Of a DNA stretch of 64,000 bases, positions 48,479-59,273 are shown piece after piece. The notes under the pieces are model-generated. The model was not told the origin of the DNA, ran no database searches, and saw only the letters and a program-made list of their open reading frames with translations. The stretch spans positions 172,524 through 236,523 of the forward strand of contig NZ_NJCX01000001.1 in NCBI RefSeq assembly GCF_002632875.1. Reading direction: 5' to 3'. This DNA is from Xenorhabdus kozodoii (lineage in GTDB: Bacteria; Pseudomonadota; Gammaproteobacteria; Enterobacterales; Enterobacteriaceae). Each line of letters opens with the position of its first letter. The stretch's first letter is position 1. A program made the position numbers and the translations under genes.

Positions 48479-49498
48479 ATGGGGCCAGTAATGTTAGATG
48501 TTGTTGGCTATGAGTTGGATAATGAAGAGCGTGAAATTCTACAGCATCCATTAGTGGGTGGTTTAATTTTATTTACTCGCAACTTCCACGATACAGCACA
48601 ATTACGTGAGTTGGTTCGCCAAATTCGCGCAGCTTCCCGCCACCGTTTGGTGATTGCCGTTGATCAGGAAGGAGGGCGTGTCCAGCGTTTTCATGAAGGT
48701 TTTACGCGCTTACCCGCCGCCCAATCTTTTGCTTGTACGAATGACATGCTTATCGGGGCACATCTGGCAGAAGAATCAGGTTGGTTAATGGCATCAGAAA
48801 TGATCGCAATGGATATTGATATCAGCTTTGCGCCAGTGTTGGACTTAGGGCATCAATGTACAGCAATTGGTGAACGTTCATTCCACGAAGAGCTGGAGCC
48901 TGCGATAGCAATGGCGGAAAAATTTATCAAAGGAATGCATTCCGCGGGGATGCGTTCGACGGGGAAACATTTTCCCGGCCATGGCGCAGTGACGGCAGAT
49001 TCTCATAAAGAAACGCCAAGGGATAACCGTTCCATGGATGCCATTAGCTGTCATGATATGGTGATTTTCCATGATTTTATTCAACGCAACCTACTGGATG
49101 CCATTATGCCCGCCCACGTTATTTATCCTCAGATCGATCACCGTCCTGCGAGTGGCTCACCGTATTGGTTGAAATCCATACTTCGAGGACAATTAGGCTT
49201 TGAGGGCGTTATCTTTTCTGATGATTTATCGATGGAAGGCGCAGCCGTGATGGGCAGTTATGCTGAACGCGCTAAAGCGTCATTGGATGCAGGTTGTGAC
49301 ATGATTTTGGTCTGTAACAATCGGGAAGGCGCAATCAGTATATTGGATAACCTTCCAATCATTAACTCACCTAAAGTCAAACGGTTATATCACCAAGGCA
49401 AACAATTTAGTTTGGAAGAGTTACAAAAATCTGCACGTTGGCAAAAGGCTAACCAAGCGTTGCATGATTTATGCGAAAAATGGTTACGATGCGAATAA
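48479..49498 (+). CDS. nagZ: Beta-N-acetylhexosaminidase NagZ
   Basis: Cytoplasmic murein-recycling enzyme removing GlcNAc from anhydro-muropeptides; its products influence AmpC induction in relatives. The ATG at 48479 follows GAGG by six bases and gives [14 protein letters not shown], as in E. coli; a GTG 12 bases upstream is less likely. The 339-residue glycoside hydrolase family 3 protein has [11 protein letters not shown], the loop [14 protein letters not shown] with the catalytic His, and the nucleophile Asp in [11 protein letters not shown]. ycfP, which follows in E. coli, is absent. Confidence 0.95.
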   Translation: MGPVMLDVVGYELDNEEREILQHPLVGGLILFTRNFHDTAQLRELVRQIRAASRHRLVIAVDQEGGRVQRFHEGFTRLPAAQSFACTNDMLIGAHLAEESGWLMASEMIAMDIDISFAPVLDLGHQCTAIGERSFHEELEPAIAMAEKFIKGMHSAGMRSTGKHFPGHGAVTADSHKETPRDNRSMDAISCHDMVIFHDFIQRNLLDAIMPAHVIYPQIDHRPASGSPYWLKSILRGQLGFEGVIFSDDLSMEGAAVMGSYAERAKASLDAGCDMILVCNNREGAISILDNLPIINSPKVKRLYHQGKQFSLEELQKSARWQKANQALHDLCEKWLRCE

Positions 49499-49685
49499 TC
49501 GTTGAATTATTTACGCATAAATTCGATTCACCTCTGATTTATTGAAAATCGGTATGCAATTTTTGTGATTGGCGTCTAATTAATCAAAAGAATTTAGTGG
49601 GGGTTATTTTTGGTATGACCAACTGACCTGCCATGATATTCTGGTGATATTTTCAATATGAAATTTGTTTAGCCTGACGTTATTT

Positions 49686-49733
49686 AAGGCCGTTATTCAC
49701 GTTTTTTACTCCAAAAAACGAGATTAACGCCTT
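49686..49733. other. Two-part hairpin in the ndh leader
   Basis: Outer arms aaggccgtta and taacgcctt pair with one bulged base. Inside, cgtttttt (49700-49707) pairs with aaaaaacg (49713-49720). It ends 35 bases before the ndh ATG and may be a nagZ terminator (T-rich) or an ndh regulatory structure. Confidence 0.5.
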
Positions 49734-49768
49734 ACATAACATTATGTTGTATTTTCAGTGGGGTAGTC

Positions 49769-51073
49769 ATGACAACGCCAAAGACAAGAATTGTCATCAT
49801 TGGTGGGGGCGCGGGTGGTTTAGAACTGGCAACGCGTTTGGGACATAAATTAGGGCGTAAGAAAAAAGCCGAAATTACGTTGGTGGATCGCAACAATAGC
49901 CACTTATGGAAACCGCTATTGCATGAAGTTGCAACGGGTTCTCTTGATGATGGCGTTGATGCATTGAGCTATTTGGCTCATGCCAGTAACCATTATTTCA
50001 ATTTTCAGCTGGGTACACTCACGAATATCAATCGTGAAGGGAAGAAAATTACGCTGGCTGAGATCCGTAATGAAGACGGTGACTTGTTAGTACCAGGGCG
50101 TGAACTGGCTTACGACATTCTTGTCATGGCATTGGGCAGCCAATCTAATGATTTTGGTACGGTGGGTGTGAAGGAAAATTGCATTTTCCTTGATAACCCA
50201 CAGCAGGCACATCGTTTCCATAATGAAATGTTGAACCTGTTCCTGAAATATTCTGCCAACCAATGCGCAGAAGAAAAGGTCAATATCGCGATTGTTGGTG
50301 GTGGTGCAACTGGCGTAGAGCTTTCCGCTGAACTCTATAATGCGGTTAAGCAACTTAACAGTTATGGCTTTGAAAGCCTGAATTCAGATGCCTTGAATGT
50401 GACGTTGGTTGAAGCGGGAGAGCGTATCCTGCCTGCCTTGCCGACACGTATTTCCAGTGCCGCTCATCAAGAGTTGACCAAACTGGGTGTGAAGGTATTG
50501 ACCAAAACCATGGTGACCAGTGCCGATGAACAGGGGTTGAATACCAAAGATGGCGGGCAGATCAAAGCCTCTTTGATGGTTTGGGCTGCGGGAATTAAAG
50601 CACCTGATTTTATGAAAGATATTGGTGGATTGGAAACCAACCGTATCAATCAACTGGTTGTGAAACCCACTTTGCAAACGACACAAGATGATCATATTTT
50701 TGCCATTGGTGATTGTGCATCATGCCCGAAAAAAGAGGGAGGTTTTGTTCCTCCTCGTGCCCAGTCTGCTCATCAGATGGCGAGCCGTTGCTATGACAAC
50801 ATTCTGGCATTGTTGAATGAAAAATCATTGAAAGAGTATGTTTACAAAGATCATGGTTCATTGGTTTCATTATCCAAGTTCAGCACTGTTGGTAGCCTGA
50901 TGGGGAACTTGATGCGGGGTTCAATGATGGTTGAAGGCCGTATTGCTCGTATGGTTTATATCTCTTTGTATCGTATGCATCAGGTTGCGCTGCATGGGTA
51001 TACCAAAACCGGCTTGATGATGCTGGTTGGCGGAATTAACCGCGTTATTCGTCCACGGCTGAAATTGCATTAA
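49769..51073 (+). CDS. ndh: NADH dehydrogenase II
   Basis: Single-subunit, non-proton-pumping NADH:quinone oxidoreductase on the inner membrane. The 434-residue protein (E. coli 434) has the FAD-binding [16 protein letters not shown] at the start, the NADH-binding [16 protein letters not shown] near 175, and [12 protein letters not shown]. The C-terminal amphipathic, membrane-binding end is [27 protein letters not shown] precedes the ATG. In E. coli it is repressed by FNR under anaerobiosis; no clear FNR site was found here. Confidence 0.97.
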   Translation: MTTPKTRIVIIGGGAGGLELATRLGHKLGRKKKAEITLVDRNNSHLWKPLLHEVATGSLDDGVDALSYLAHASNHYFNFQLGTLTNINREGKKITLAEIRNEDGDLLVPGRELAYDILVMALGSQSNDFGTVGVKENCIFLDNPQQAHRFHNEMLNLFLKYSANQCAEEKVNIAIVGGGATGVELSAELYNAVKQLNSYGFESLNSDALNVTLVEAGERILPALPTRISSAAHQELTKLGVKVLTKTMVTSADEQGLNTKDGGQIKASLMVWAAGIKAPDFMKDIGGLETNRINQLVVKPTLQTTQDDHIFAIGDCASCPKKEGGFVPPRAQSAHQMASRCYDNILALLNEKSLKEYVYKDHGSLVSLSKFSTVGSLMGNLMRGSMMVEGRIARMVYISLYRMHQVALHGYTKTGLMMLVGGINRVIRPRLKLH

Positions 51074-51790
51074 CAACTAAAAATGGCTTATCTTAAGGTA
51101 ATTAATTGAGATGAGCCATTCACCTGGCTATTATATTTATTATTATACATATTAGAATTATTCTTCTCTAAAGTTATCTTGATTATTTATTATAATGAGT
51201 AAGGCTGTATTTAAATTAATTTCAGATCGGATTTAAATTAATTCGTTATTGTTATGGGTAATAAACGTTTAAAATAATGGCCTGTAATTATATCAATAGA
51301 TAGGGTATACAGGATGCATTTAATTGACGTAGTTATGCATACCTATCTAATAAATAAGCAAATAACTTATCAGTGTATTTAACTAATCGGGGTAATAAAG
51401 ACCGTTTTAGTTGAGTTATTCTGGTATCATAATTTCGACCAGTCTGTAGGATATAGAGATATTAGGAGGATGTGTATCTTTTGCTTTTTGTGTTATATGT
51501 AATTTTATATGGCAATTTTTATATGATATGAAGCGAGAGAATGCCAAATTCATCTTCATGAATTAAGTCTTAATGGCGACTATATGGAAACTGTTTTTTC
51601 GTAAAGTAAACACGACGCTATTCGCCATAATAAATAGCCATGTAGATGATTACTGATAACTTTGCTGAATTAATGGAATAGGATTTTTCTCAAAAAATAA
51701 ATTTAGCGCATTTTTAGCTTGCTGCATATCGTTGGGGAATATTCTTTCAATCAAATTGTGGGTAAAATTGTTAATATAGTAAGGTGTTAT
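51074..51790. other. Long AT-rich intergenic region ndh-ycfJ
   Basis: 717 bases with no convincing gene. A hairpin after ndh pairs aatggcttatct (51082-51093) with agatgagccatt (51109-51120). A good sigma-70 promoter, TTGACG-18-TAATAA, lies at 51324-51353. A hairpin aattcat-cttc-atgaatt sits at 51547-51564. A small RNA or long leader could start near 51360, but no terminator was recognised. Confidence 0.5.
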
Positions 51791-52267
51791 GTGGTTAAAC
51801 TAACGGTAAGACAGTCCGTAATGGGTTTGATAATGACTATTGCCATCATTGGTGCTGCCGTAACGTTCTATTTTGAATCCCCACGCCCCAGTGTTGCGCA
51901 CGTATTGTCTTCGAAACCTATTAGGTCAACAGTTATTTTTCGTCAGTCCTATTGTCAAATTTCAGCATTTCCTATTCCTGCTGCTACAGTAAAAGATATT
52001 TCAGGCAATCATTTGATTGAATATGAATATCGTATTTTGACACTTCTTTTTCACTTGAACGTGAAGAGGGCATATCCTGCCTTAACCCAGTCAGTGTTAA
52101 AAAATTGCACTGAGTTTCATTTTAAGAAACCCCGTATTGTCGCTTATGATGTCAATTATGTCATTGATGGGCAACCGGGAAAAGTCAGGATTGGCTACAA
52201 GCCAGATGACACTATCCCTTTAAATGAGAAAGGGCAGTTGATCATAAAACCCAATCCGCAACAATGA
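51791..52267 (+). CDS. Shortened YcfJ-like envelope protein lacking the glycine zipper
   Basis: A 158-residue protein from GTG at 51791, after AAGG. One N-terminal membrane helix (SVMGLIMTIAIIGAAVTFYF) precedes VAHVLSSKPIRSTVIFRQSYC, like the VVSATPIKETVKTPRQEC of E. coli YcfJ. The C-terminus VAYDVNYVIDGQPGKVRI with IPLNEKGQLII matches the YcfJ end. The middle glycine-zipper two-helix domain of YcfJ is absent, replaced by a short unrelated linker. Gene order supports this: YcfJ follows ndh in E. coli. Function unknown; YcfJ affects biofilm in E. coli. Confidence 0.75.
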   Translation: MVKLTVRQSVMGLIMTIAIIGAAVTFYFESPRPSVAHVLSSKPIRSTVIFRQSYCQISAFPIPAATVKDISGNHLIEYEYRILTLLFHLNVKRAYPALTQSVLKNCTEFHFKKPRIVAYDVNYVIDGQPGKVRIGYKPDDTIPLNEKGQLIIKPNPQQ

Positions 52268-52300
52268 GTTTTTCTCGTTCCTTAAGTAGAAAGCCAAAAG

Positions 52301-52355
52301 GATTGCACGGTTTCGCTTGTAGTTCGCATGGCGAACTGGGCAAAACAGTGCAATC
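52301..52355. repeat. Nested inverted repeat between ycfJ-like gene and mfd
   Basis: Outer arms of 16 bases, gattgcacggtttcgc (52301-52316) and gcaaaacagtgcaatc (52340-52355), match inverted at 14 positions. Inside is a perfect 7-base hairpin, agttcgc-atg-gcgaact (52321-52337). This could be a dispersed element or a bidirectional terminator. There is no T-run. Confidence 0.6.
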
Positions 52356-52378
52356 GGGGCATTGCTCAAATGGCTCGA

Positions 52379-55300
52379 TTAGGCATCACTTTTGTGTTGG
52401 TCGCAATGCGCTAATAATTGCTGGATAAATGATAAACGGGCTGCCCGCTCGGTTAATTCAGTCATAAATTTCAATTTATGTGGCCCATCCAATCGATAAA
52501 TATGGGGTTGTGTTTGCAATAAATTAATCAGATAACTCGGATCGACTTTATTGTGACTGCCAAATTCAATGAAACCGCCTTTTTCATGTGCTTCAATGCG
52601 TTTGATGCCGAGTTGTTGGGCGATCAGGCGAATGGAAGCCGATTGCAATAGTTGACGTCCCGGATCAGGTAAAACACCAAATCGGTCAATAAGTTCGACT
52701 TTCAGTTCATCCAATTCGGTATTATCCTGCGCGCTGGCGATGCGCTTATAGAACGACAGGCGCATGTTGACATCGGGAATATAGTCATCAGGTAACAGCA
52801 CCGGCATGCGCAATTCTATCTCAGTCTGGTTATGGGTGAGATCGTCGAGCGATGGCTCCCGCCCATGTTTGAGGGCATCAACGGCACTCTCCAATAATTC
52901 CATATAGAGTGTGAAACCGATGCTGGTCATTTGCCCGCTTTGGTCTTCACCCAATAATTCACCCGCCCCCCTAATTTCCAAATCGTGTGTAGCCAATGCA
53001 AAACCGGCGCCCAGATCTTCAAGAGATGCAATGGCTTCCAGCCGTTTTTGTGCATCGCGGGTCATGGCTTTTGGATGTGGTGTCAGCAAGTAAGCATAAG
53101 CCTGATGATGGGAGCGTCCGACACGCCCACGTAATTGGTGTAATTGGGCTAAGCCGAAGTGGTCGGCACGTTCAATAATGATGGTATTGGCACTGGGGAT
53201 ATCGATACCGGTTTCGATAATAGTGGTGCACACCAGAACATTAAAACGTTGGCGATGGAAATCCGTCATAACGCGTTCCAAATCCCGCTCCCGCATTTGC
53301 CCATGTCCCACAACAATTCTGGCTTCGGGAACCAACTCTTCCAGCCGGGCTTTGGCCTTTTCGATGTTTTCAACATCGTTATACAGGTAATAAACTTGCC
53401 CACCGCGCAAAATTTCACGCAGGATAGATTCACGTACCACGAGGCTGTCATATTCCCGCACAAACGTTTTCACTGCCAGACGACGCGCCGGCGGGGTGGC
53501 GATAATGGAGAGATCGCGTATACCACTCATCGCCATATTGAGTGTACGAGGGATCGGTGTCGCGGTAAGTGTCAGAACGTCGACATCTGCCCGGATAGCT
53601 TTAATGCGCTCTTTATGGCGGACACCGAAGCGATGTTCCTCATCAACAATCAACAAGCCAAGATCTTTCCAGCGCAGATCACTTTGCAGAAGTTTATGAG
53701 TCCCAATAACGATATCCACTTTGCCTTCCGCCGCCATATCAATGACCTGCTGTTGTTCTTTTGCGCTACGAAAGCGTGACATCACTTCAATATGTACCGG
53801 CCAATTTGCAAAGCGATCGCGGAAGTTATCATAGTGCTGCTGTGCCAATAAGGTTGTTGGCACTAGAATAGCGACTTGCTTGTTGTTTATGATGGACAGG
53901 AATGCGGCACGCATTGCCACTTCTGTTTTCCCAAACCCAACATCGCCACATACCAGCCTGTCCATAGCGACAGGCTTGCACATATCATCAAGCACTGCGT
54001 TGATGGTTTGTTCTTGATCCGGTGTCGTATCAAATGGAAAACTTTGGCAGAACAATTGGTATTGTTCGCGATCATTGTTGAAAGCAAAACCCGGTTTAAC
54101 GGCACGTCGGGCGTAAACATCCAAAAGCTCGGCTGCTACATCACGCACTTTTTCAGCCGCTTTCTGGCGTGCCTTGTTCCAGGCTTCCCCGCCCAATTTA
54201 TGTAATGGGGCACTCTCCTCGGCACCACCCGCATAGCGGCTAATAAGATGCAGAGAAGAGACAGGGACGTACAATTTATCTTCCCCTGCGTAAGTCAGGA
54301 TAAGATATTCTGCCTTAATACCCCCGGCTTCTAACGTTGTTAGCCCTTGATAGCGCCCAACACCATGTTCAAGGTGAACAACCGGCTGTCCATGGCGTAA
54401 TTCAGCGAGATTGCGGATCAGGGTATCGGCATTGATCGTGCGCCGGTTATCTTGACGGCGGCGGCTGACACGTTCGCCAAGCATGTCACTTTCGCAAATA
54501 AGTGCGAGATTGTTATCGTCATCAATAAAACCGTGCTCTGCGGCGCCAACCATCAAATAATGGCCGTGGCTATTGGCATCAGTTAACTGGTTTATTTTTA
54601 TCGGCTTGATTTTGATTCGGGATAATAAATCGTGTATAGATTCTCGGCGCCCCTCACTTTCCACTGAAAATACGATTTTGCCGCTAAATTGCTCTATGAA
54701 ACGGCGCAATTTATCCAATGGTTCTTTTTGTTGTGTAGCAACGGATAAATCAGGCAGAGGCTGATAGGCTAAGTTGGTGTTTTTTGCTTTTTGCGGAAGA
54801 AGTGCATTATCAACTTCAATACGAGGCCAGTTTTTTAATTCTGAAAATAGCTGATTGACGGGCAACCAGAGCTGTTCAGGCTCGAGTAACGGGCGCATAG
54901 GATCAACTTTGCGGTTTTCAAAACGTTGTTTCGTATCCTGCCAGAAACGCTCCGCCGCACTGACCAAATTCTGGGTAATCAACAAGGTATTTTCAGGCAG
55001 ATATTCAAAGATGGCCGGCAAGGGGTGTTCAAAGAATAGCGGTTGCCAATATTCAATGCCCGCAGGCAGCATTTTCTTACTGACTTGCTGATAAATATGT
55101 TCAGCGTCACGACGGACTTCGAACTGTTCACGCCATTGGCTGCGAAACAGCTCAATGGCATCCTGGTCGATGGGGAACTCATGGGCGGGCAATAAACTGA
55201 TCTTTTCTACTTCGGCCAAGGTTCGCTGGGTATCTACATCGAAAGTGCGGAGGCTGTCAATTTCATCATCAAAAAAATCAATGCGATAAGGATACTCACT

Positions 55301-55825
55301 GCCCATAGGGAATAGATCAAACAAGGCCCCGCGCGTCGCAAACTCGCCATGCTCAAGGACCTGTTCCACACTGCGATAACCCGCTTTTTCCAATTCTGCC
55401 CGCAACTTATCACGTGAAAGGCGTTGTCCTTTGTGCATAACCAAAGCGTGTCCCTTAAGGTAGTCATGTGGGCAGACACGTTGCATCAAGGTGTTGACAG
55501 GAAGGATTAGTGCCCCTTTCGTCATAAAGGGTAAGTGATAAAGCGTGGACAGGCGGTTGGAGACAATTTCTTGGTGAGGCGAGAAACTATCGTAAGGCAA
55601 CGTTTCCCAATCTGACAGGGTATTTATTGGCGCGCCGGTGAACTGTTGAATTTCATCACACAATCGCAGGGCATTTTGCATATCTTTTGTCACCAGCAGT
55701 ATTGGTCCTGGGTGACGTTCAATGATTTCGGCACACTCAACGGCACAAGCGGCACCGGTCAAATGGCCCAGGTGGCGGATATCACCGCGGCGTTCAGGAA
55801 GTTGATAACGGTATTTTGCTGACAT
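52379..55825 (-). CDS. mfd: Transcription-repair coupling factor
   Basis: DNA translocase that removes stalled RNA polymerase and recruits UvrA to template-strand damage. At 1148 residues it equals E. coli Mfd. Order of domains: UvrB-like N-terminus (1-340), RNA polymerase-interaction domain (about 470-540), RecG-like helicase with Walker A GDVGFGKTEVAMRA (about 625) and the DEEH box in LIVDEEHRFG (about 727). Motif VI is QLRGRVGRSHHQAYAY, and the TRCF C-terminal domain follows. The spacer to lolC is 197 bases; ycfT, found there in E. coli, is missing. Confidence 0.97.
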   Translation of the reverse strand: MSAKYRYQLPERRGDIRHLGHLTGAACAVECAEIIERHPGPILLVTKDMQNALRLCDEIQQFTGAPINTLSDWETLPYDSFSPHQEIVSNRLSTLYHLPFMTKGALILPVNTLMQRVCPHDYLKGHALVMHKGQRLSRDKLRAELEKAGYRSVEQVLEHGEFATRGALFDLFPMGSEYPYRIDFFDDEIDSLRTFDVDTQRTLAEVEKISLLPAHEFPIDQDAIELFRSQWREQFEVRRDAEHIYQQVSKKMLPAGIEYWQPLFFEHPLPAIFEYLPENTLLITQNLVSAAERFWQDTKQRFENRKVDPMRPLLEPEQLWLPVNQLFSELKNWPRIEVDNALLPQKAKNTNLAYQPLPDLSVATQQKEPLDKLRRFIEQFSGKIVFSVESEGRRESIHDLLSRIKIKPIKINQLTDANSHGHYLMVGAAEHGFIDDDNNLALICESDMLGERVSRRRQDNRRTINADTLIRNLAELRHGQPVVHLEHGVGRYQGLTTLEAGGIKAEYLILTYAGEDKLYVPVSSLHLISRYAGGAEESAPLHKLGGEAWNKARQKAAEKVRDVAAELLDVYARRAVKPGFAFNNDREQYQLFCQSFPFDTTPDQEQTINAVLDDMCKPVAMDRLVCGDVGFGKTEVAMRAAFLSIINNKQVAILVPTTLLAQQHYDNFRDRFANWPVHIEVMSRFRSAKEQQQVIDMAAEGKVDIVIGTHKLLQSDLRWKDLGLLIVDEEHRFGVRHKERIKAIRADVDVLTLTATPIPRTLNMAMSGIRDLSIIATPPARRLAVKTFVREYDSLVVRESILREILRGGQVYYLYNDVENIEKAKARLEELVPEARIVVGHGQMRERDLERVMTDFHRQRFNVLVCTTIIETGIDIPSANTIIIERADHFGLAQLHQLRGRVGRSHHQAYAYLLTPHPKAMTRDAQKRLEAIASLEDLGAGFALATHDLEIRGAGELLGEDQSGQMTSIGFTLYMELLESAVDALKHGREPSLDDLTHNQTEIELRMPVLLPDDYIPDVNMRLSFYKRIASAQDNTELDELKVELIDRFGVLPDPGRQLLQSASIRLIAQQLGIKRIEAHEKGGFIEFGSHNKVDPSYLINLLQTQPHIYRLDGPHKLKFMTELTERAARLSFIQQLLAHCDQHKSDA

Positions 55826-56022
55826 AAGTGTTTGATGTGTTCTCTAAGATTCAGTCCATTCCCAACACATTTTTACCCCAGTAGCCTTACAATAAATACG
55901 CTGGCAGGTTGAGAGAAAGTAAAAAAAACTCCAGAACCGGGATACGGGTGGTTCCATAAAGTATTGCTACCCTTTATTATCCCTGAACACTTTGCTTTGG
56001 CAACAGGGGCGTAACAGATTTC

Positions 56023-57225
56023 ATGATTCAATCTGTCTCATTATTTATAGGATTGCGCTATATGCGCGGGCGAGCGGTCGATAAATTTGGCCGTTTTGTT
56101 TCATGGTTGTCTGCTATTGGCATTACGCTAGGAGTGGCGGCCTTGATCACGGTATTGTCCGTGATGAACGGCTTTGAACGTTCATTAGAAAGTAGCATCT
56201 TGGGTTTTATGCCGCAAGCTATCATTACCTCGGAGAAAGGCGCTATCGATCCGGTTGAACATCCGAGTAGCCAGCTTGCAGGGCTAAAGGGGATTAATCG
56301 CATAACCTCCATCGTGCAAGGGGATGTCGTACTACAAAGCTCCCACAATGTTGGCGTTGGTGTCATGTTGGGGATTACGCCTGACGAATATGCGCCACTG
56401 GCGAAATATCTTGTCAATGTTGATCGAAGCCAACTACAACCGGGGCGTTACTTTATCATTCTGGGAGAAAAATTGGCTGCCAAATTGGGCGTCAAACGAG
56501 GTGATCAAATCCGTATTCTTGTGCCGAGTGCCAGCCAATTAACACCAATGGGCAGAATTCCCAGCCAACGGTTGTTCACTGTAGCGGGGACATTTTTTGC
56601 CAACAGTGAAGTCGATGGTACAGAAATGCTGGTTAATCAACAGGATGCAGCCAGATTGTTGCGTTATCCTATTGGTCATATTACGGGCTGGCGTTTGTTT
56701 CTCAATGAGCCACTATCCGTCGATGAATTGAGCCAGCAGCCCCTGCCAAAAGGGTTGGTATGGCAAGATTGGCGCGAACGTAAAGGGGAATTCTTTCAGG
56801 CAGTTCGCATGGAGAAAAACATGATGGGATTATTGTTAAGCCTAATCATTGCTGTTGCTGCTTTTAATATTATTACTTCTCTCTCTTTGTTGGTGATGGA
56901 AAAACAGGGTGAAATCGCTATCTTGCAGACGCAAGGGTTGACTCGCCGTCAGGTTATGACGATTTTTATGATCCAAGGTGCGGGAGCGGGCATGATTGGG
57001 GCGATACTGGGAACGGGATTGGGAATATTGCTTTCCAGTCAGTTGAATAACCTCATGCCGATTATCGGCCTGCTATCTGAAGGTATCCAGTTACCTGTCG
57101 CGATTGACACGACACAAGTGACGATGATTGCTATCAGTGCCATGTTGATCTCCTTACTATCCACTTTATACCCTTCCTGGCGCGCCGCTGCCACCCAACC
57201 TGCCGAGGCTTTACGCTATGAGTAA
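56023..57225 (+). CDS. lolC: Lipoprotein-releasing ABC transporter permease LolC
   Basis: Inner-membrane subunit that passes outer-membrane lipoproteins to LolA. The 400-residue protein has four membrane helices, with the large periplasmic MacB-like domain between helices 1 and 2, and the C-terminal FtsX-type helices. The start [28 protein letters not shown] is nearly that of E. coli LolC (399). The end overlaps lolD by eight bases. lolCDE form an operon, essential in E. coli. Confidence 0.95.
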   Translation: MIQSVSLFIGLRYMRGRAVDKFGRFVSWLSAIGITLGVAALITVLSVMNGFERSLESSILGFMPQAIITSEKGAIDPVEHPSSQLAGLKGINRITSIVQGDVVLQSSHNVGVGVMLGITPDEYAPLAKYLVNVDRSQLQPGRYFIILGEKLAAKLGVKRGDQIRILVPSASQLTPMGRIPSQRLFTVAGTFFANSEVDGTEMLVNQQDAARLLRYPIGHITGWRLFLNEPLSVDELSQQPLPKGLVWQDWRERKGEFFQAVRMEKNMMGLLLSLIIAVAAFNIITSLSLLVMEKQGEIAILQTQGLTRRQVMTIFMIQGAGAGMIGAILGTGLGILLSSQLNNLMPIIGLLSEGIQLPVAIDTTQVTMIAISAMLISLLSTLYPSWRAAATQPAEALRYE

Positions 57226-57922
57226 TCACCCATTATTACTTTGTCATCACCTGTGTAAAAAATATCAGGAAGGGAAAATAGCGACAGAAGTGTTGAAAAA
57301 TGTCACTTTTTCCATGCAACCAAGAGAAATAATGGCCATTGTCGGCAGTTCTGGCTCTGGAAAGAGTACACTTCTGCACTTGCTGGGTGGCCTGGATTCA
57401 CCGACATCGGGTGAAGTCCTTTTCAAAGGACAATCACTTAACCAAATGTCTTCGTCTGCGCGGGCAGAATTACGCAACAGTGAAATTGGTTTTATTTACC
57501 AGTTTCACCATTTATTGCCTGATTTTTCTGCATTGGAAAATGTGGCGATGCCACTTTTGATTGGTGGTCAGAAACGCCATTCTCAACAAAAGGCATTGGA
57601 TATGCTGGCCGCAGTTGGGTTGGCGCATCGGGCACATCATCGGCCCTCTGAATTGTCGGGGGGAGAGCGCCAACGTGTCGCCATTGCGCGGGCGCTGGTC
57701 AACGAGCCTTCATTGGTATTGGCGGATGAACCAACGGGTAACCTTGACCAACGCAATGCAGACAGTGTGTTTCAGCTTTTGCAAGAATTGAACCAGCGGC
57801 AAGGTACGGCATTTCTGGTTGTCACCCATGATATGAAATTAGCCAGCCAACTGGCTCGTCAGGTTGAAATGCGTGATGGCTATTTACAGGATGAATTAAC
57901 CCTGATGACGGGGGAGAGGTAA
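57218..57922 (+). CDS. lolD: Lipoprotein-releasing ABC transporter ATPase LolD
   Basis: ATPase that drives lipoprotein release. The 234-residue protein has Walker [10 protein letters not shown] (about residues 43-51), the ABC signature [15 protein letters not shown], Walker [13 protein letters not shown] and the H-loop in VVTHDM. It overlaps lolC by eight bases, and lolE starts on its last base, so translation is tightly coupled. E. coli LolD is 233 residues. Confidence 0.96.
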   Translation: MSNHPLLLCHHLCKKYQEGKIATEVLKNVTFSMQPREIMAIVGSSGSGKSTLLHLLGGLDSPTSGEVLFKGQSLNQMSSSARAELRNSEIGFIYQFHHLLPDFSALENVAMPLLIGGQKRHSQQKALDMLAAVGLAHRAHHRPSELSGGERQRVAIARALVNEPSLVLADEPTGNLDQRNADSVFQLLQELNQRQGTAFLVVTHDMKLASQLARQVEMRDGYLQDELTLMTGER

Positions 57923-59169
57923 TGGTAAAGCTGCCTCTTGCATTATTTACCGCATTGCGATTTAGCCGAGGCCGCCGTCGCTCAGGAATGGTTTCCCTGA
58001 TTTCTGTCATTTCGACGCTGGGTATTATGCTGGGTGTCGCTGTGCTGATTATTGGCCTGAGTGCCATGAACGGTTTTGAGCGGGAACTGAAAAATCGGAT
58101 ACTTTCCGTTGTGCCACATGGGCAAATTTATGCTGTGGATCAGCCGTTTCAGGATTGGAAAACCGCCCTTGAACGGGTAAGACAGACATCAGGTATTGTC
58201 GGTGCCTCCCCCTATATTGAGTTTACTGGCCTGATGGAGCGTGGTGAAAAACTCCATGCTATACAGGTACGCGGTGTCGATCTGGATACCGAGATGCAGG
58301 TGAGTACCTTACCTCAGTTTGTCCGTAATGGGGCATGGAAGACGTTCAGGGCAGGGAAAAATCAGGTGATTTTAGGGCAGGGAGTGGCTAATTCCCTGCA
58401 CGTGAAACAGGGCGGTTGGGTGACGGTCATGATCCCCAATAATGACGCAAGCCTGAAACTCTTGCAGCCTAAACGCATCCGTTTACAAGTTGCGGGCATT
58501 TTCCAATTGAGTGGCATGTTAGATCACAGCCTGGCCCTTATCCCTTTGTCCGATGCCCAGAGTTATTTGGATTACGGTAATGCCATCACCGGTATTGCCA
58601 TTAAGGCTGATAATGTCTTTGCCGCGGAGCAGCGTGTTTGGGATGCAGGTAATGCCACGAAAAAATATGTGTATATCAGCACATGGGTAAAAGATTACGG
58701 GTATATGTATAACGATATCCAGATGATACGTAGCATTATGTATCTGGCTATGGTGCTGGTTATCGGTGTTGCGTGCTTTAATATTATTTCAACGTTGATT
58801 ATGGCCGTGAAGGATAAAAGCAGTGATATCGCCATCCTGCTTACGTTGGGTGCCAAGGATAGCCATATCAGGGCAATTTTTTTATGGTATGGACTACTGA
58901 CTGGCATGATAGGCAGTAGCATCGGGGTCGTTGTTGGGGTTTTCACATCATTAAATTTGACGACTATCATTAAAGGATTGGAAAAACTGCTTGGACACCA
59001 ACTTCTTTCAGGAGATATCTATTTTATCGATTTCTTGCCGTCAGAATTACATGTCATGGATGTGCTTTATGTTCTGTTAACGGCATTGGTATTAAGTTTG
59101 TTGGCGAGTTGGTATCCTGCCCGTCGAGCCAGTAAACTTGATCCCGCGCGGATTTTGAGTGGTCAATAG
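57922..59169 (+). CDS. lolE: Lipoprotein-releasing ABC transporter permease LolE
   Basis: Second membrane subunit, partner of LolC, that receives lipoproteins from the membrane. The 415-residue protein has the same layout of one helix, a periplasmic domain and three helices, with [21 protein letters not shown] at the start and [30 protein letters not shown] at the end. The start overlaps lolD by one base (TAATG). In E. coli nagK follows; here cobB follows after 104 bases. Confidence 0.95.
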   Translation: MVKLPLALFTALRFSRGRRRSGMVSLISVISTLGIMLGVAVLIIGLSAMNGFERELKNRILSVVPHGQIYAVDQPFQDWKTALERVRQTSGIVGASPYIEFTGLMERGEKLHAIQVRGVDLDTEMQVSTLPQFVRNGAWKTFRAGKNQVILGQGVANSLHVKQGGWVTVMIPNNDASLKLLQPKRIRLQVAGIFQLSGMLDHSLALIPLSDAQSYLDYGNAITGIAIKADNVFAAEQRVWDAGNATKKYVYISTWVKDYGYMYNDIQMIRSIMYLAMVLVIGVACFNIISTLIMAVKDKSSDIAILLTLGAKDSHIRAIFLWYGLLTGMIGSSIGVVVGVFTSLNLTTIIKGLEKLLGHQLLSGDIYFIDFLPSELHVMDVLYVLLTALVLSLLASWYPARRASKLDPARILSGQ

Positions 59170-59273
59170 CATATCCGGGTATCAACGCATATCTTGGCTC
59201 GCTATCGTATACCGTTGAATGGGTAAAGTGAATCGGCTGAAAGAACATACATGAACACATTAAGGAACAATCT

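Noticed and set aside
51314-51385. Very small ORF of about 22 codons in the ndh-ycfJ spacer
   Set aside because: Its AGG is too close to the ATG to act as a ribosome site, the sequence overlaps a promoter-like element and no homologue is recognised.
53159-53779. 206-codon open frame on the plus strand opposite mfd
   Set aside because: It lies fully inside the conserved mfd gene, has no ribosome site and no family features; it is an antisense shadow.
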